Below are positions 40,407 through 50,330 of a stretch of DNA of 64,000 bases, piece after piece; positions within the stretch are counted from its first letter, which is position 1; each line of letters begins with the position of its first letter. Below the pieces are notes generated by a model, which did no database searches, was not told where the DNA came from, and saw only the letters and a program-made list of their open reading frames with translations. The DNA comes from Acetobacter papayae JCM 25143 (GTDB lineage Bacteria; Pseudomonadota; Alphaproteobacteria; Acetobacterales; Acetobacteraceae), in NCBI RefSeq assembly GCF_000613285.1, contig NZ_BAIN01000002.1, forward strand, positions 54,880 to 118,879, in the 5' to 3' direction. A program made the translations under genes and the position numbers.

Positions 40407-41471
40407 ATGGATCTGCTGGCACGACTGGGCATGACAGTGCCTCTTGTTCAGGCCCCTATGGCCGGTGTTTCCACTCCCTCGCTGGCTGCAGCAGTTTCCA
40501 ATGCCGGTGGGCTTGGTTCGATCGGATTAGGGGCATCCAATGCCGCCACCGCGCAGGAGATGATTCACGCAGTGCGTGCTCAGACCGAGCGCCCTTTTAA
40601 CGTCAATCTGTTCGTACATGCCACGCCCGTGCTCTCGCCAGAGAGGGATGCCGCATGGTTGAACTGGCTGGCGCCATTGTTTGCCGAATTTGGTGAGGCA
40701 CCTCCCACACAGCTCAATACGCTTTACACCAGTTTTAATGATGACCCTGACATGCTGGACATGCTGCTGCATGTCAGACCGCCCGTTATCAGCTTCCATT
40801 TCGGTCTGCCACCTGTCCAAACGGTTTTGGCTCTGAAAGCGACAGGCGCTGTTCTGCTGGCATCCGTCACCAGTCTGGATGAGGCCCGCGCGGCTGAAGC
40901 CGCAGGTATGGATGCGGTGGTAGCGCAGGGGATTGAAGCAGGAGGACACCGAGGGATTTTTAACCCGGAGGGGGAGGATGATGCTTTAGGCATCATGCCG
41001 CTGACCCGCCTGCTGGTAAAACAGGGGCGGCAACCCGTTATCGCGGCTGGTGGCATTATGGATGGAGCGGGCATTGCGGCTGCACTGGCGCTGGGCGCCT
41101 GTGCAGCGCAAATGGGCACAGCTTTTATTTTATGCCCTGAATCCAGTGCGGATACAGGCTACAGACAAACCCTGTCTGGCCCGGCGGCATTTCATACCAG
41201 ATTGACGCACCTTGTTTCCGGTCGCCCCGCACGCTGCCTTGGCAACAGATTTACCGCACTGGAAGCCATAACCGGCAGACCCGTAACTCCGGCCTATCCC
41301 GTGACATATGATGCAGGCAAGGCACTCCATAAAGCCGCCATGAAGCAGGGTGACTATGGCTATGGAGCATACTGGGCAGGGCAGGGGGCTCCATTGGCTC
41401 GGGCCATGCCTGCTCAGGAACTGGTTATGAAGCTGGTGGACGAACTGAAACAGGCCCGTGCTCAAAAATAG
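40407..41471 (+). CDS. Nitronate monooxygenase-family FMN enzyme
   Basis: A 354-residue intact protein starting MDLLARLGMTVPLVQAPMAG after TAAGGAGCGGTT. Family motifs: the N-terminal VQAPMAGVSTPSLAAAVSNAG, the FMN and active-site regions AAGMDAVVAQGIEAGGHRG with catalytic His in GGHRG, IAAGGIMDGAGIAAALALGA and GTAFILCPESSA. It oxidises alkyl nitronates using FMN and oxygen in the cytosol. It is alone; the neighbouring genes run the other way. Confidence 0.93.
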   Translation: MDLLARLGMTVPLVQAPMAGVSTPSLAAAVSNAGGLGSIGLGASNAATAQEMIHAVRAQTERPFNVNLFVHATPVLSPERDAAWLNWLAPLFAEFGEAPPTQLNTLYTSFNDDPDMLDMLLHVRPPVISFHFGLPPVQTVLALKATGAVLLASVTSLDEARAAEAAGMDAVVAQGIEAGGHRGIFNPEGEDDALGIMPLTRLLVKQGRQPVIAAGGIMDGAGIAAALALGACAAQMGTAFILCPESSADTGYRQTLSGPAAFHTRLTHLVSGRPARCLGNRFTALEAITGRPVTPAYPVTYDAGKALHKAAMKQGDYGYGAYWAGQGAPLARAMPAQELVMKLVDELKQARAQK

Positions 41472-41529
41472 GCTGAAAGCGCAGCGCTATATTCTGGTTT
41501 GTTTTCAGTGTTTAATACGCTGCGTATTT

Positions 41530-42180
41530 TCAGCTTCTGTATCGCTTTATTGACGGGTCTCTAATACCCAGAAGTTCGCCCAAGCGTACCAGATCGGCAA
41601 AAGAGCGCGTTTTCATTTTTTTCATGACACTGGCGCGGTATATTTTAATGGAGACAATGCTCAGGGATAGGTGGTCTGCTATTTGCTTGTTCAGTAAACC
41701 GGCAATGGCCAGTCCCATAACCTCTTTTTCTCTGCTCGAAAGCGCGGCAAAATTCCTTTTTGCTTCCAGCGCGACCTGTTCCTGCGCCTTATTAGTTTTC
41801 CATAAAATCAATGCCTCATTGATAGCCTGTAACAGGGCCTCATGAGAGAAAGGTTTGGCAAGGAAATCAATTGCCCCGGCTTTCATACCCCGGACCGCCA
41901 TGGGCATGGTGCCATGGCCGGTCATCATAATTACTGGAATACCGAGGTCAGCCCTGTTGATTTCATCTTGAATATCCAGTCCGTTGATGTTGCCAAGCTT
42001 GACATCCAGCAACAAGCAACAGGGGGTTTTTGGCAAATCTGCTTCCAGAAACATCAACGGATCGGAAAATGAGGATACCACAAACCCTTCGGCCCGTAGC
42101 AAACTATCAAGGGAGTTCCTGATCCCTGCATCATCATCGACAATAAGAATATGTCCCGGCATGGTGGTGTCTGACGTCAT
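41530..42180 (-). CDS. FixJ-like response regulator
   Basis: Start at MTSDTTMPGHILIVDDDAGI, overlapping the kinase stop by four bases; 216 residues. A receiver domain (VDDD, phospho-Asp in LLLDVKLGNINGLD, MTGHGTMPMAVRGMKAGA, FLAKPF) is followed by a LuxR-type helix-turn-helix (FAALSSREKEVMGLAIAGLL, then NKQIADHLSLSIVSIKIYRA). The arrangement is that of FixJ/TodT-type regulators. The partner kinase is upstream in the same operon. A likely target is the divergent Fiu-like TonB receptor at 43451. The frame is intact. Confidence 0.92.
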   Translation of the reverse strand: MTSDTTMPGHILIVDDDAGIRNSLDSLLRAEGFVVSSFSDPLMFLEADLPKTPCCLLLDVKLGNINGLDIQDEINRADLGIPVIMMTGHGTMPMAVRGMKAGAIDFLAKPFSHEALLQAINEALILWKTNKAQEQVALEAKRNFAALSSREKEVMGLAIAGLLNKQIADHLSLSIVSIKIYRASVMKKMKTRSFADLVRLGELLGIRDPSIKRYRS

Positions 42181-43220
42181 GACACAACCTGAGCAAGAGG
42201 AAGACGAACAGTAATTAATGCGCCAGCAGGCGTTGTGTTTTCCGCCCTGATTGTTCCACCATGAGAGTCCACAATGGCCTGACAAATGGAAAGACCCATA
42301 CCCATGCCGGATTTTTTTGTGGTGCGAAACACTTCGAAATAAAGACTGGTTTCCGGGTCTTTGAAGCCTGTTCCGTGATCTTTTATCGTCATTTCGGCAA
42401 AATATTCTTTTTGGAATATAATCTGCGTCGAAATGACAATAGGTGAGGCGTAGTTTTTTGCCTGTCTGGACGCTTCGATCGCATTTAAAAGCAGATTGAT
42501 GATCAATTGCTGGATTTCGGTTTTATTGCCATAAATAAAAGGTGGCTTGCCGTTATTTGTTTTTTGAATTTCAATGTGCTCCATAATATCACTGCTTTTC
42601 AGGAGGAATATTGCCTCTTGAATAACTTTTCTTAAATCGAGCAGGGTCTGGCGCTCAACCTGTTCGCCATGTGTCATATCCCGAACATTGCGGATAATAT
42701 CCGCCGCACGTCTGGTATTGGCATCAATCTGGTCCAGACAATACAGAGCCTCCTGAATATTTGGGGTGGGGCGGCGCAGCCACCGGGTGCCGGACTGCGC
42801 AAAGGTGCCAATGGTTGAAAGTGGCTGGTTCACTTCATGCGCTATGGCAATGCCGATCTGCCCTAGTGTTTTGATCCGGTCGGCTCGAGCGAGTATCCGC
42901 GCCTGTTTATCCAGCGCTTCGCGAGCTTTTTTGTTGCGTTCGGTAATAATGGTGACAATAAGGTTTGCAGTTACGCCGAGTGCCAAACGGGCAACCCCTG
43001 CGTTGAAAAGGGTGTCGTTATGAACAATAAAGAAAGCGCTACATTCCAGTATCAGGCATCCAGCAGCAACCATGCGGAGCATTTTGATGGTGCATCGCTC
43101 GGCAACCAGTACAATAACCAACACGTATAGAACCCCGAAAGCATCATGCGCCGGGATAAGCGTAATCAAAAATACCAGAACGGCCATCCCGGTAGCGGAA
43201 AGCCATGTCCAGTAATGCAT
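42177..43220 (-). CDS. Membrane sensor histidine kinase
   Basis: Start chosen at MHYWTWLSATGMAVLV, with CAGGAG eight bases before; about 347 residues. Four short helices fill the first ~100 residues (VFLITLIPA, VLYVLVIVLVAE, MVAAGCLILECSAFFIV, LALGVTANLIVTIITE) with little periplasmic loop, so it may sense within the membrane. A HisKA domain has IGIAIAHEVNQPLSTIGTF. The ATPase domain has QQLIINLLLNAIEA, IKDHGTGF and GMGMGLSICQAIVDSHGG. It phosphorylates the FixJ-like regulator encoded next. The frame is intact. The signal is unknown. Confidence 0.92.
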   Translation of the reverse strand: MHYWTWLSATGMAVLVFLITLIPAHDAFGVLYVLVIVLVAERCTIKMLRMVAAGCLILECSAFFIVHNDTLFNAGVARLALGVTANLIVTIITERNKKAREALDKQARILARADRIKTLGQIGIAIAHEVNQPLSTIGTFAQSGTRWLRRPTPNIQEALYCLDQIDANTRRAADIIRNVRDMTHGEQVERQTLLDLRKVIQEAIFLLKSSDIMEHIEIQKTNNGKPPFIYGNKTEIQQLIINLLLNAIEASRQAKNYASPIVISTQIIFQKEYFAEMTIKDHGTGFKDPETSLYFEVFRTTKKSGMGMGLSICQAIVDSHGGTIRAENTTPAGALITVRLPLAQVVS

Positions 43221-43353
43221 GAAAGAAACTCCTGAATGTGCTCTATAGAAAATGCCTGACCCTGTACAAACCATGGTTTTATAGAATGGTTGGAGGGCTT
43301 TGACTTTACCTAAAAGGGCTATTTTTATCATGGCGGCGCCAGTGAGCGGAACC

Positions 43354-43367
43354 TATACCAAAGTATA
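43354..43367. promoter_or_regulatory. Inverted repeat between kinase operon and Fiu-like receptor
   Basis: TATAC-CAAA-GTATA lies in the divergent promoter region. A spaced direct repeat, TCGCATGCAATTGTG and TCGCATTTGTG, occurs near 43380-43417. Either could be bound by the FixJ-like regulator or an iron regulator. The evidence is pattern only. Confidence 0.3.
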
Positions 43368-43450
43368 TACATAAAAGTCATCGCATGCAATTGTGACTAA
43401 ATCGCATTTGTGTTTTCTGTGATCCAAATTCTGGTCATGAAAGCACAGAA

Positions 43451-45861
43451 ATGTCACGCCTGCTCACACCTAATAGAGTCCGCTCGACCCCGCTTGTTGC
43501 TGGGGTAGCCCTGTTATGTTCCGGTCTACATGTTGAAAACACGGAAGCCGCAACGCCTGAAAAACCTGCCAAACCCTCTCAACGGCATAGCGGTACATCC
43601 AGCGGCACGAATAAACCCGGAACACATGCCGCGACCGACCATGCCGCTGCCACACATGATACCAGTGCACAGCCCCTCAACGGGCCGCTTTCTGGTGGTC
43701 AGCATGCAAGCGAGCCGGGGGAAGAGCACATTACGGTTGTCGGCAGCCGGATGAATATCCTGCACGAGGATATTGGCCTCAGCCGTATGCTACCGACGTC
43801 ATGCACACACCGCAGACCGTAAACGTCGTGCCGCGTGCGTTGATGGAACAGCAAAATGTCAAATCCCTCGATGAGGCCCTGCGTAACGTGCCGGGCATTA
43901 CAGCCTCGGTAGGTGAGGGCGAGGGCGGGATGTCGGGCGACCAGTTCCTGATCCGTGGTTTTCAAGCCCAGAACGATATTTATGAAAATGGTCTGAGAGA
44001 TTTTGGCGTATATACACGCGATAGTTTTTATTACGACCATGTTTCCGTCATAAAAGGCCCGTCGTCTGAAGTATTCGGGAACGGTACAACAGGCGGGGCG
44101 ATCAATATCGTTACCAAGGCACCGCATGCTGGCAACTCCTATCAGGGCAGTTTTTCAGGCGGTTCCGGCTCCTATTATCGTGGAACGCTGGATATAAACC
44201 AGCAGATCAATGACAGCATTGCGGTGCGTCTTTCCGCCATGGGCAATGAAAATAATGTCGTGGGCCGGAATTACGTTTACTCTCACCGCTGGGGTATAGC
44301 GCCATCCATAACCTTTGGTATGAACAAGAAAATTTCCTACACAGTCGACTATTTTCATCAAAATGATAATCGTATTCCCGATTATGGTGTCTGGGTTGTC
44401 CAAAAACCGGGCACAGCCATTGCCAAACCCATTACCGAATACGGCGTAAACCGGAACAACTGGTACGGCACCACCTTCGATCAGGATGATATCAGCACCG
44501 ACATGCTGACCGGACGCCTGACAGCAAAGGTAGCCCCTTGGCTCACACTGTATAACGACACCAAGGGCGGTATTTACCATCGTTATTATTCAGCATCGCA
44601 GCCCAATTGTAATGCAACCTGTGTTACCAAATATTTTGCAGGCGACCCCACGGCCTCCATTGTCAGAAACGGCGGCTTAGGAGGGCCTAATCCGTATAGC
44701 CAGAGTGACTGGTCCATTCAGAACGTGTTTTCAGGTATTGCGCGCTTCAACACAGGAAAATTCCGTCACGAGGTTATCGGCGGGTTCGATATCGAGCATG
44801 TTGAGGATCACAGACAGAATTTCGCGTATAATAAAACCCGTCCGGGCACGAACCTTGTCAACCCGTCCATGGATGTTTCGGGGCTGCAGCGGGTAAATTG
44901 CTCGGAAAATCCCAATGGTCTGGCCTCTATTCCCAATGGAGTAGGGCGTAAATGCTATAAGGATGGCAGCGCGACAGATATCGGCTTTTTCCTGTCAGAT
45001 CAGATCTGGCTGACCAAATGGTTTGCCATCAAAGGCGGGTTTCGTCTGGATCAGTGGTATAGTTCCTATTCCGCAACCGGAGGTGTGAGCACAACGCCCG
45101 ACACACATTTCAACCAGAATGAAACGACAGTTAACCCCACGGTTAACCTGATGTATATGCCTAACGATAATCTGATGGTGTATTTCAACTGGGCGGAATC
45201 AACCACGCCAACCAGCCTGTACGTAACAAACAGCAATGCGCCCTTTACCACCAGTTCGGGTTACGCGCCGGAGCGAAGCAGGCTGTATGAGGTCGGCGCC
45301 AAATATAATGCCTTCAAAGGCCGCATGGGCTTTACGGCGGCATTGTTCCGGCTGGAAAAAAACAACTCCACCATTACAGACCCAACCACGGGCGATGTCT
45401 CGGCCTCATCCGACAGTCAGCGCAATCAGGGGCTGGAGCTGAGTGCATCAGGCAACATTACATCTGACTGGAGTGTTATCGGCACCTATGCGTTTTATGA
45501 TAGCCGGGTAACAGGCTCCCAGACAGCCGCAGATGTCGGAAAGCGTATTCAGTTCGTGCCGCAGAACTCCGCCACTTTGTGGAGCAGCTACAACATTGCT
45601 TCAAAAACGCCGTACAACCTGACGGTAGGCGGAGGCATAACATGGCGGCAGGGCGTATGGCTGGACGCCGCCAATACGGCACGCGTGCCCGCAACGGTTG
45701 ATTTCGACGCCATGATTTCACACAATTTTGGCAAGCACTGGCGTGTCGCCATGAACGGCTACAACCTCGCAAACCGACTCAATTACAGCAACCTGTTCCA
45801 GAACCGTGTAACACCGGCGATTGGTCGCTCATTCCTGTTCAACCTTTCCGCCAGTTACTAA
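43451..45861 (+). CDS. TonB-dependent catecholate siderophore receptor, Fiu-like (one frameshift as read)
   Basis: About 804 residues with a signal-like N-terminus (PLVAGVALLCSGLHVENTEA) and a low-complexity His/Thr-rich stretch (HAATDHAAATHDTS). The plug has HTPQTVNVVPRALMEQQNVK, SLDEALRNVPGITASVGEG, GDQFLIRGFQAQNDIY and VIKGPSSEVFGNGTTGGAIN. The barrel ends FLFNLSASY. The frame shifts near 43789; one extra base gives LSRMATDVMHTPQTV. Family members import monomeric catechol-iron or ferric siderophores. It is divergent from a two-component operon, so its expression may depend on that sensor. Ends in a strong terminator. Confidence 0.87.
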
Positions 45862-45887
45862 GCGCATAGGCGGTTACAGGAACACAA

Positions 45888-45933
45888 AAAAAGCCTGCAT
45901 GCTCCAGAATTGCTCTGGGGGATGCAGGCTTTC
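45888..45933. terminator. Bidirectional terminator after the Fiu-like receptor
   Basis: AAAGCCTGCAT and ATGCAGGCTTT make an 11-bp stem, with CTCCAGA/TCTGGGG pairing inside it. Flanking A-run on the left and TTTC on the right suit both converging genes. Confidence 0.85.
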
Positions 45934-45948
45934 TTGACGCGGTGGCTA

Positions 45949-46206
45949 TTATTGTTTGGGGTAGTTCCTGCGGAACAGAGCCCATTCTTCTTCCACGGTG
46001 CCGTCGGGCAGGGTGCAGTATCCTACCTGTCCCTTATCGGTGTTCTTGATCGCGAGCGTTCCGCCGTGCTTGACACAATAAAGAGATGCCGGGTTGGGCA
46101 TGTTCAAGGGCCGCATAGGCCTGATCTGCGTTTCATCATGGTGCTCACACCCCGCAATTCCCAATAAGGCCAGCATCAGACCCGGGACCAGTGCAATACG
46201 TTTCAT
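45949..46206 (-). CDS. DUF333 lipoprotein (hemolysin-annotated family)
   Basis: Start chosen at MKRIALVPGLMLALLGIAGC; the lipobox LGIAGC predicts lipid attachment at Cys20. About 85 residues. The DUF333 domain is complete: NPASLYCVKHGGTLAIKNTD, then GQVGYCTLPDGTVEEEWALF. Family members are small periplasmic lipoproteins of unknown role; the 'putative hemolysin' label in databases has weak support. It is convergent with the Fiu-like receptor. Confidence 0.88.
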   Translation of the reverse strand: MKRIALVPGLMLALLGIAGCEHHDETQIRPMRPLNMPNPASLYCVKHGGTLAIKNTDKGQVGYCTLPDGTVEEEWALFRRNYPKQ

Positions 46207-46306
46207 GGTGTGCTCCATCGTTATTGTGCGTCAGCATTCTCTCTCTGGTAGAAGAGCATACGCGATGGCGGGTTGCCAGACCATGCCCTTATGCTGTCGG
46301 TTGTCT

Positions 46307-47773
46307 TTATACTGCAGCCCGAAGCCTTGCGAACAGTGTGTCCGTGCTTTCTTCTGGCACTTCGCCATATCCATGTGAAATAAGGCTTTGGAGTTCTGGT
46401 AAGCCTGCGGTCGAGCGTATGCCTGTGGCTGCATAATTACCCGGAAAACGAATGCCCGCATTTTCGGCTTTGGTAATGAAATCCGCCACACTGCCATGGT
46501 GGCCAGGCATGAACCAGCTTAGACGGGGGGCATGCTCCGTGCCGCAAAATTCTAGTCGCCCCAAGAAACGCTCCAGCGCAGCCATGAATGCCTCCCTACG
46601 CCGCATCATGACAACCCGTGTGCGCCGAAGAGCATTATCCAACTCGCCTGTATCAATCATGCGCGCCAGAGCTTCCTGCTCCAGCCAGGGCAGGCCATTG
46701 CCTGTCAGCAATTTGGCCTCCAGCACGGCTGGCAACAACGCCCATGGCACGACCAGATAGCCCAACATAAGGCCACCCCCAAGGCAGGGAGCAAACAGCC
46801 CCGCATGCAGCAGATTGCGCCCTTCGGTTAAGGAAAGAAGCGAGGGCAGTGGCTTTTTTTCCAGCGACAGCAGATCATACATGGACTCTTCAAACACAAG
46901 GCAGCGATCCTGCACGGCTAGGGAGGCGATCTGCTTGCGCCGGGGGAGCGAAAGCGTGACATTAGTGGGAATATGGCACCCCGGATTGACACAGAGCAGC
47001 CGAGCCTGTTCTGGCGCAAGCTCGGCCAGTTTCAGTCCTTTTCGGTCGATTGCACCATCTACGATGTGCATGCCGAGTTTTTCGTAAAGCTGGCGTTTGC
47101 CGGGGTAGCAGGGGTCTTCAAGAATGACCGAATCCCCTTTTTGCAGCAGCGCATGGGCGATGATGGAATGGGCCTGCTGCAACCCGGTAATGACAAGAAT
47201 CTGCTGAGGGTCGATAGCCACACCATGACGCAGGTTAAGCCAGCGGGCCAAAGCCGAGCGCAGGAAAGGCAGGCCGGCGTTGGGCTGAAATTCGCCGCCC
47301 CGTCGCCAGTTATCTCGCAGGAGTAGGCGCTCGATCGTCTTCTGCCATGCAGGAAAGCGATAAAGTGGCATATCGCTGCCAAAGCCAAGGTTGAAAACGC
47401 CGTCCTGTGTACCGCTATAGCGCGCCGGGTCGCCAATAAACGCCTGATCGGGCCATACTTGCCCCCCGAGCGAGGCAGCTTCCATGCCACGCTCATTGCC
47501 AAGCATGACAACCGAACTGGTGCTGCATGGAGGTGAGGGGTGCACGAACGTCCCGCGTGAAGGGCGTGTCTGCAAATAGCCTTCCGTTTCCAGATATTCA
47601 AAAACCAGTACCACAGTATTGCGTGATACGCCCCAGCGCACCGAGGCCTCCCTGATACCGGGGAGGGGTTCATCTGGCCTCAGTGACCCAGCTGCAATAG
47701 CCGCGATAATCTGGCGTATTATCTGTTTTTGAAGCCCCTCGCGTGAGGCTCTGTCTAGCTGCGGCATGAACAT
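46307..47773 (-). CDS. MocR-type regulator (GntR helix-turn-helix plus aminotransferase-like domain) lacking the PLP lysine
   Basis: Start chosen at MFMPQLDRASREGLQ, after AAAGGGG (a longer start exists at 47794); about 488 residues. The N-terminal GntR domain reads LQKQIIRQIIAAIAAGSLRP, then WGVSRNTVVLVFEYLETEGY. The rest is a fold-type I aminotransferase domain: GLPFLRSALARWLNLRHGV, ILVITGLQQAHSIIAHALL, ILEDPCYPG and MLGYLVVP. Where MocR proteins normally have the Schiff-base lysine (SKTLFP before LRLGYLV), this one reads GLFAPCLGGGLMLGYLVVP, and the EDDYD motif reads EESMYD. So it probably does not bind PLP covalently. It is divergent from the TonB receptor/Dsz-like operon and likely controls it. 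Confidence 0.85.
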   Translation of the reverse strand: MFMPQLDRASREGLQKQIIRQIIAAIAAGSLRPDEPLPGIREASVRWGVSRNTVVLVFEYLETEGYLQTRPSRGTFVHPSPPCSTSSVVMLGNERGMEAASLGGQVWPDQAFIGDPARYSGTQDGVFNLGFGSDMPLYRFPAWQKTIERLLLRDNWRRGGEFQPNAGLPFLRSALARWLNLRHGVAIDPQQILVITGLQQAHSIIAHALLQKGDSVILEDPCYPGKRQLYEKLGMHIVDGAIDRKGLKLAELAPEQARLLCVNPGCHIPTNVTLSLPRRKQIASLAVQDRCLVFEESMYDLLSLEKKPLPSLLSLTEGRNLLHAGLFAPCLGGGLMLGYLVVPWALLPAVLEAKLLTGNGLPWLEQEALARMIDTGELDNALRRTRVVMMRRREAFMAALERFLGRLEFCGTEHAPRLSWFMPGHHGSVADFITKAENAGIRFPGNYAATGIRSTAGLPELQSLISHGYGEVPEESTDTLFARLRAAV

Positions 47774-47799
47774 GCGGGGCCCCTTTCTCTGCATATTGC

Positions 47800-47821
47800 A
47801 CTATTTATAATAGTTTAAACT
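47800..47821. promoter_or_regulatory. Overlapping palindromes upstream of the MocR-like gene
   Basis: ACTATT-TAT-AATAGT (47800-47814) overlaps AGTTTAAACT (47812-47821). They lie 26-48 bases before the chosen MocR start and about 90 bases before the operon start, suited to autoregulation and shared control. Confidence 0.45.
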
Positions 47822-47910
47822 GTACCCATAAAATTCATAAAAACCGTCACTGCCGTAAAATTTATCCTAATAATACATATGAAGATAGTAAATGTCACAA
47901 ACAACGCAGC

Positions 47911-50318
47911 GTGAAGCATGAACCAGTTTCCTCTTTCCCGGTCTCCCGGTCTTTCCTCTCCCCGTCCGGGAGAGCCATGGCCTGCCTGTCCTGGCGGAAC
48001 CGGCTCGCCTGCGCTGCGCTGCCGTCCCTTATGCTGGCATCGGGTGCGGTGGCTTTTGCCTCGACCGCCAGCGCTGAAAGCACGGCCAAACCACCGAAAA
48101 CCAAAGCGGTCGTTGCCGCCGAAAAAGCGCATCGTCCGCTCGCATCAGGGGGGCTGGAAACCGTCATGGTTACGGCTAACCGCCGTACGCAGGATATTCA
48201 GAAAGTCGCGGCAACGGTTACGGCAATTAGTGCTGCCACTATCGCCCGTCAGCACATGGATAGCGCTGCGGATATTGCGGCCTTTGCGCCCAACGCTCTG
48301 GGCTACAATTTCGATGGTCGCCTGCGCCCGCGTTATTACATTCGTGGTGTTGGCAACGGGAATGTGGCCAATAACGCCGTAGGCGCGGTCGCAATCTATG
48401 CGGATGATGTCTACCTCAACAGCCTGAGCTTTCAGGGTTTTCCCCTATTTGATCAGGCACAGGTTGCCATTCTCAATGGCCCGCAGGGAACGCTGTGGGG
48501 CAAGAACGCGACTGCCGGTGCCATCCAGTTTACCTCCAAACGCCCTGAATTCCGCAAGGAAGGTCATGCGCAGGTCGACTTTGGCGATTACGGGCAAAAA
48601 CGCGGTGAGCTTGTTATCAACACGCCCATTACCGCACATACGCTGACCACGCGCCTGTCTGTCCGTCAGGAAAACTCGGATGGCTGGGCCAAAAATGCCT
48701 ATACCAACAAGGATGTCGGCAATTTCGGCGACTTCGCGGCCCGGTTCCAGACTCTCTGGCGGCCATCAGACAAGCTTGAGTTTTTGCTCAATACGCATGT
48801 GCGGGACATGCAGAGTTCAAACGTGCCCTATTACAGCGCGCCTGCAACATCGGTTAACACGCCATTGCAGGCAGGAAGCCGTGACTGGACAAACTCCAAC
48901 GTCAACGGACGGCAGGCGCTGGTGTCCGAAGGAGTATCGCTGCACACCACATGGCATCCCGGTCACGGTCTGACATTTACGTCCATAACCGCATTCGAAA
49001 ATGCGCAACGTCGCCAGAGTGGCGATGGTGATTACACTGCTCTGGAATATAGCCGCGCCTACGACAAACTGCACCCGACACAGGTTAGTCAGGAGTTTCG
49101 TCTGGCATCGGACCAGCATCAGAGGATCGCATGGATTGCCGGAGCTTATTATTTCCATGAAAATCTGGATGATCACTACGCAACGGTAACGCTGCCCCCC
49201 GGCGCACCCACAACGCCCGCCATTATCGGGCAACCCGCTTTTGCCTCAACGCAGTACAGCCAGACAACTGATAGCTTTGCGGTATTCGGCAACACAACCA
49301 TTCATGTCGTGCCATGGTTTCAGATTGCGGGCGGTGTGCGCTGGACACATGATCACCTGCATCTTGATCTGGATAGTGTTCAGGGCACAGCTCCGGTCTC
49401 GTTTGCGGGGAATGCAACAAACTGGTGGAATGCCCAGAATGTTCTTTCATCCGTGGTCGGCATTGACAGTTATCATGCCGGAAAAAGCTGGTCGAATGTC
49501 AGCTTTGATGTAGAGCCGCAGTTTCTGGTTGGAAAAGACCAGATGCTTTATGTGTGTATCGCAGATGGGTACCGCTCCGGGCTGTTCAATACCCAGATTA
49601 CACCTAACCCCGTTAACCGGGTGGCACACCGTTGCAAACAGCACAACCCGTTAACCCGGAAACGCTTTTTTCCTACGAAGCAGGGTACAAGGGAAGCTGG
49701 TTTGATAAGCATCTGAGCCTGAGTGCGGATGGGTTCTATTCCACTTACGACAATATCCAGACCTCCTGGACCGCCACTGATCCGGCCACCAAATCAACCA
49801 TTATTTCCCTGACCAACGCGGCGTCCGGCCGTAGCCTTGGTGGAGAATTCGCGTTTCAGGCCCGCCCGCTGGATGATCTGACAGTTTCTGGCAATGTTGG
49901 CGTGCTCAGAACGGAATTTACCGACTTTACAGCCCCCACAGGTGCTACCAGCCTGAAAGGCAACGAGTTCGCACGTGCCCCGCATCAGACAGCCAATGTC
50001 TCCGTAGACTGGAATTTCCATACCGGCATCGGCAATGGCAGCGTGGGTACACACTGGAACTATACCGGCCATTATTTCTATCTGGTTTCAAACGAAAAGG
50101 CTTCAGCCCTCCAGCAGTCGGCTGTCTGGCTGGGCGATGTGCATGCCTCTTTCCGGCCGGGTAACAGCCGGTGGGAGCTGAGCGGCATTGTCACCAACAT
50201 TACGGGCAACCGCTATCTGGCTCAGGTGCTGCCGTATTCCGCCACCAGCCAGACCTTCACCTACCAATACAGCAACCCCCGCATGTTCCTGCTTTCCGCC
50301 CGCGTGGACTTTTTCTGA
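47911..50318 (+). CDS. TonB-dependent receptor heading the Dsz-like operon (one frameshift as read)
   Basis: About 800 residues. The frame opens at GTG 47911, but a start at 47977 (MACLSWRNRLACAALPSLML, after CGGGAGAG) gives a normal signal peptide. The plug has ETVMVTANRRTQDIQKVAAT, LRPRYYIRGVGNGN and VAILNGPQGTLWGKNATAGA. The barrel ends FLLSARVDFF. The frame shifts near 49620; one extra G gives NRGGTPLQTAQPVNPETLF. The sequence belongs to the large IroN/CirA-like group found with many carbon- and sulfur-compound clusters, not only siderophores. Position before catabolic genes suggests it imports their substrate. Confidence 0.85.
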
Positions 50319-50330
50319 GGACGATACATC

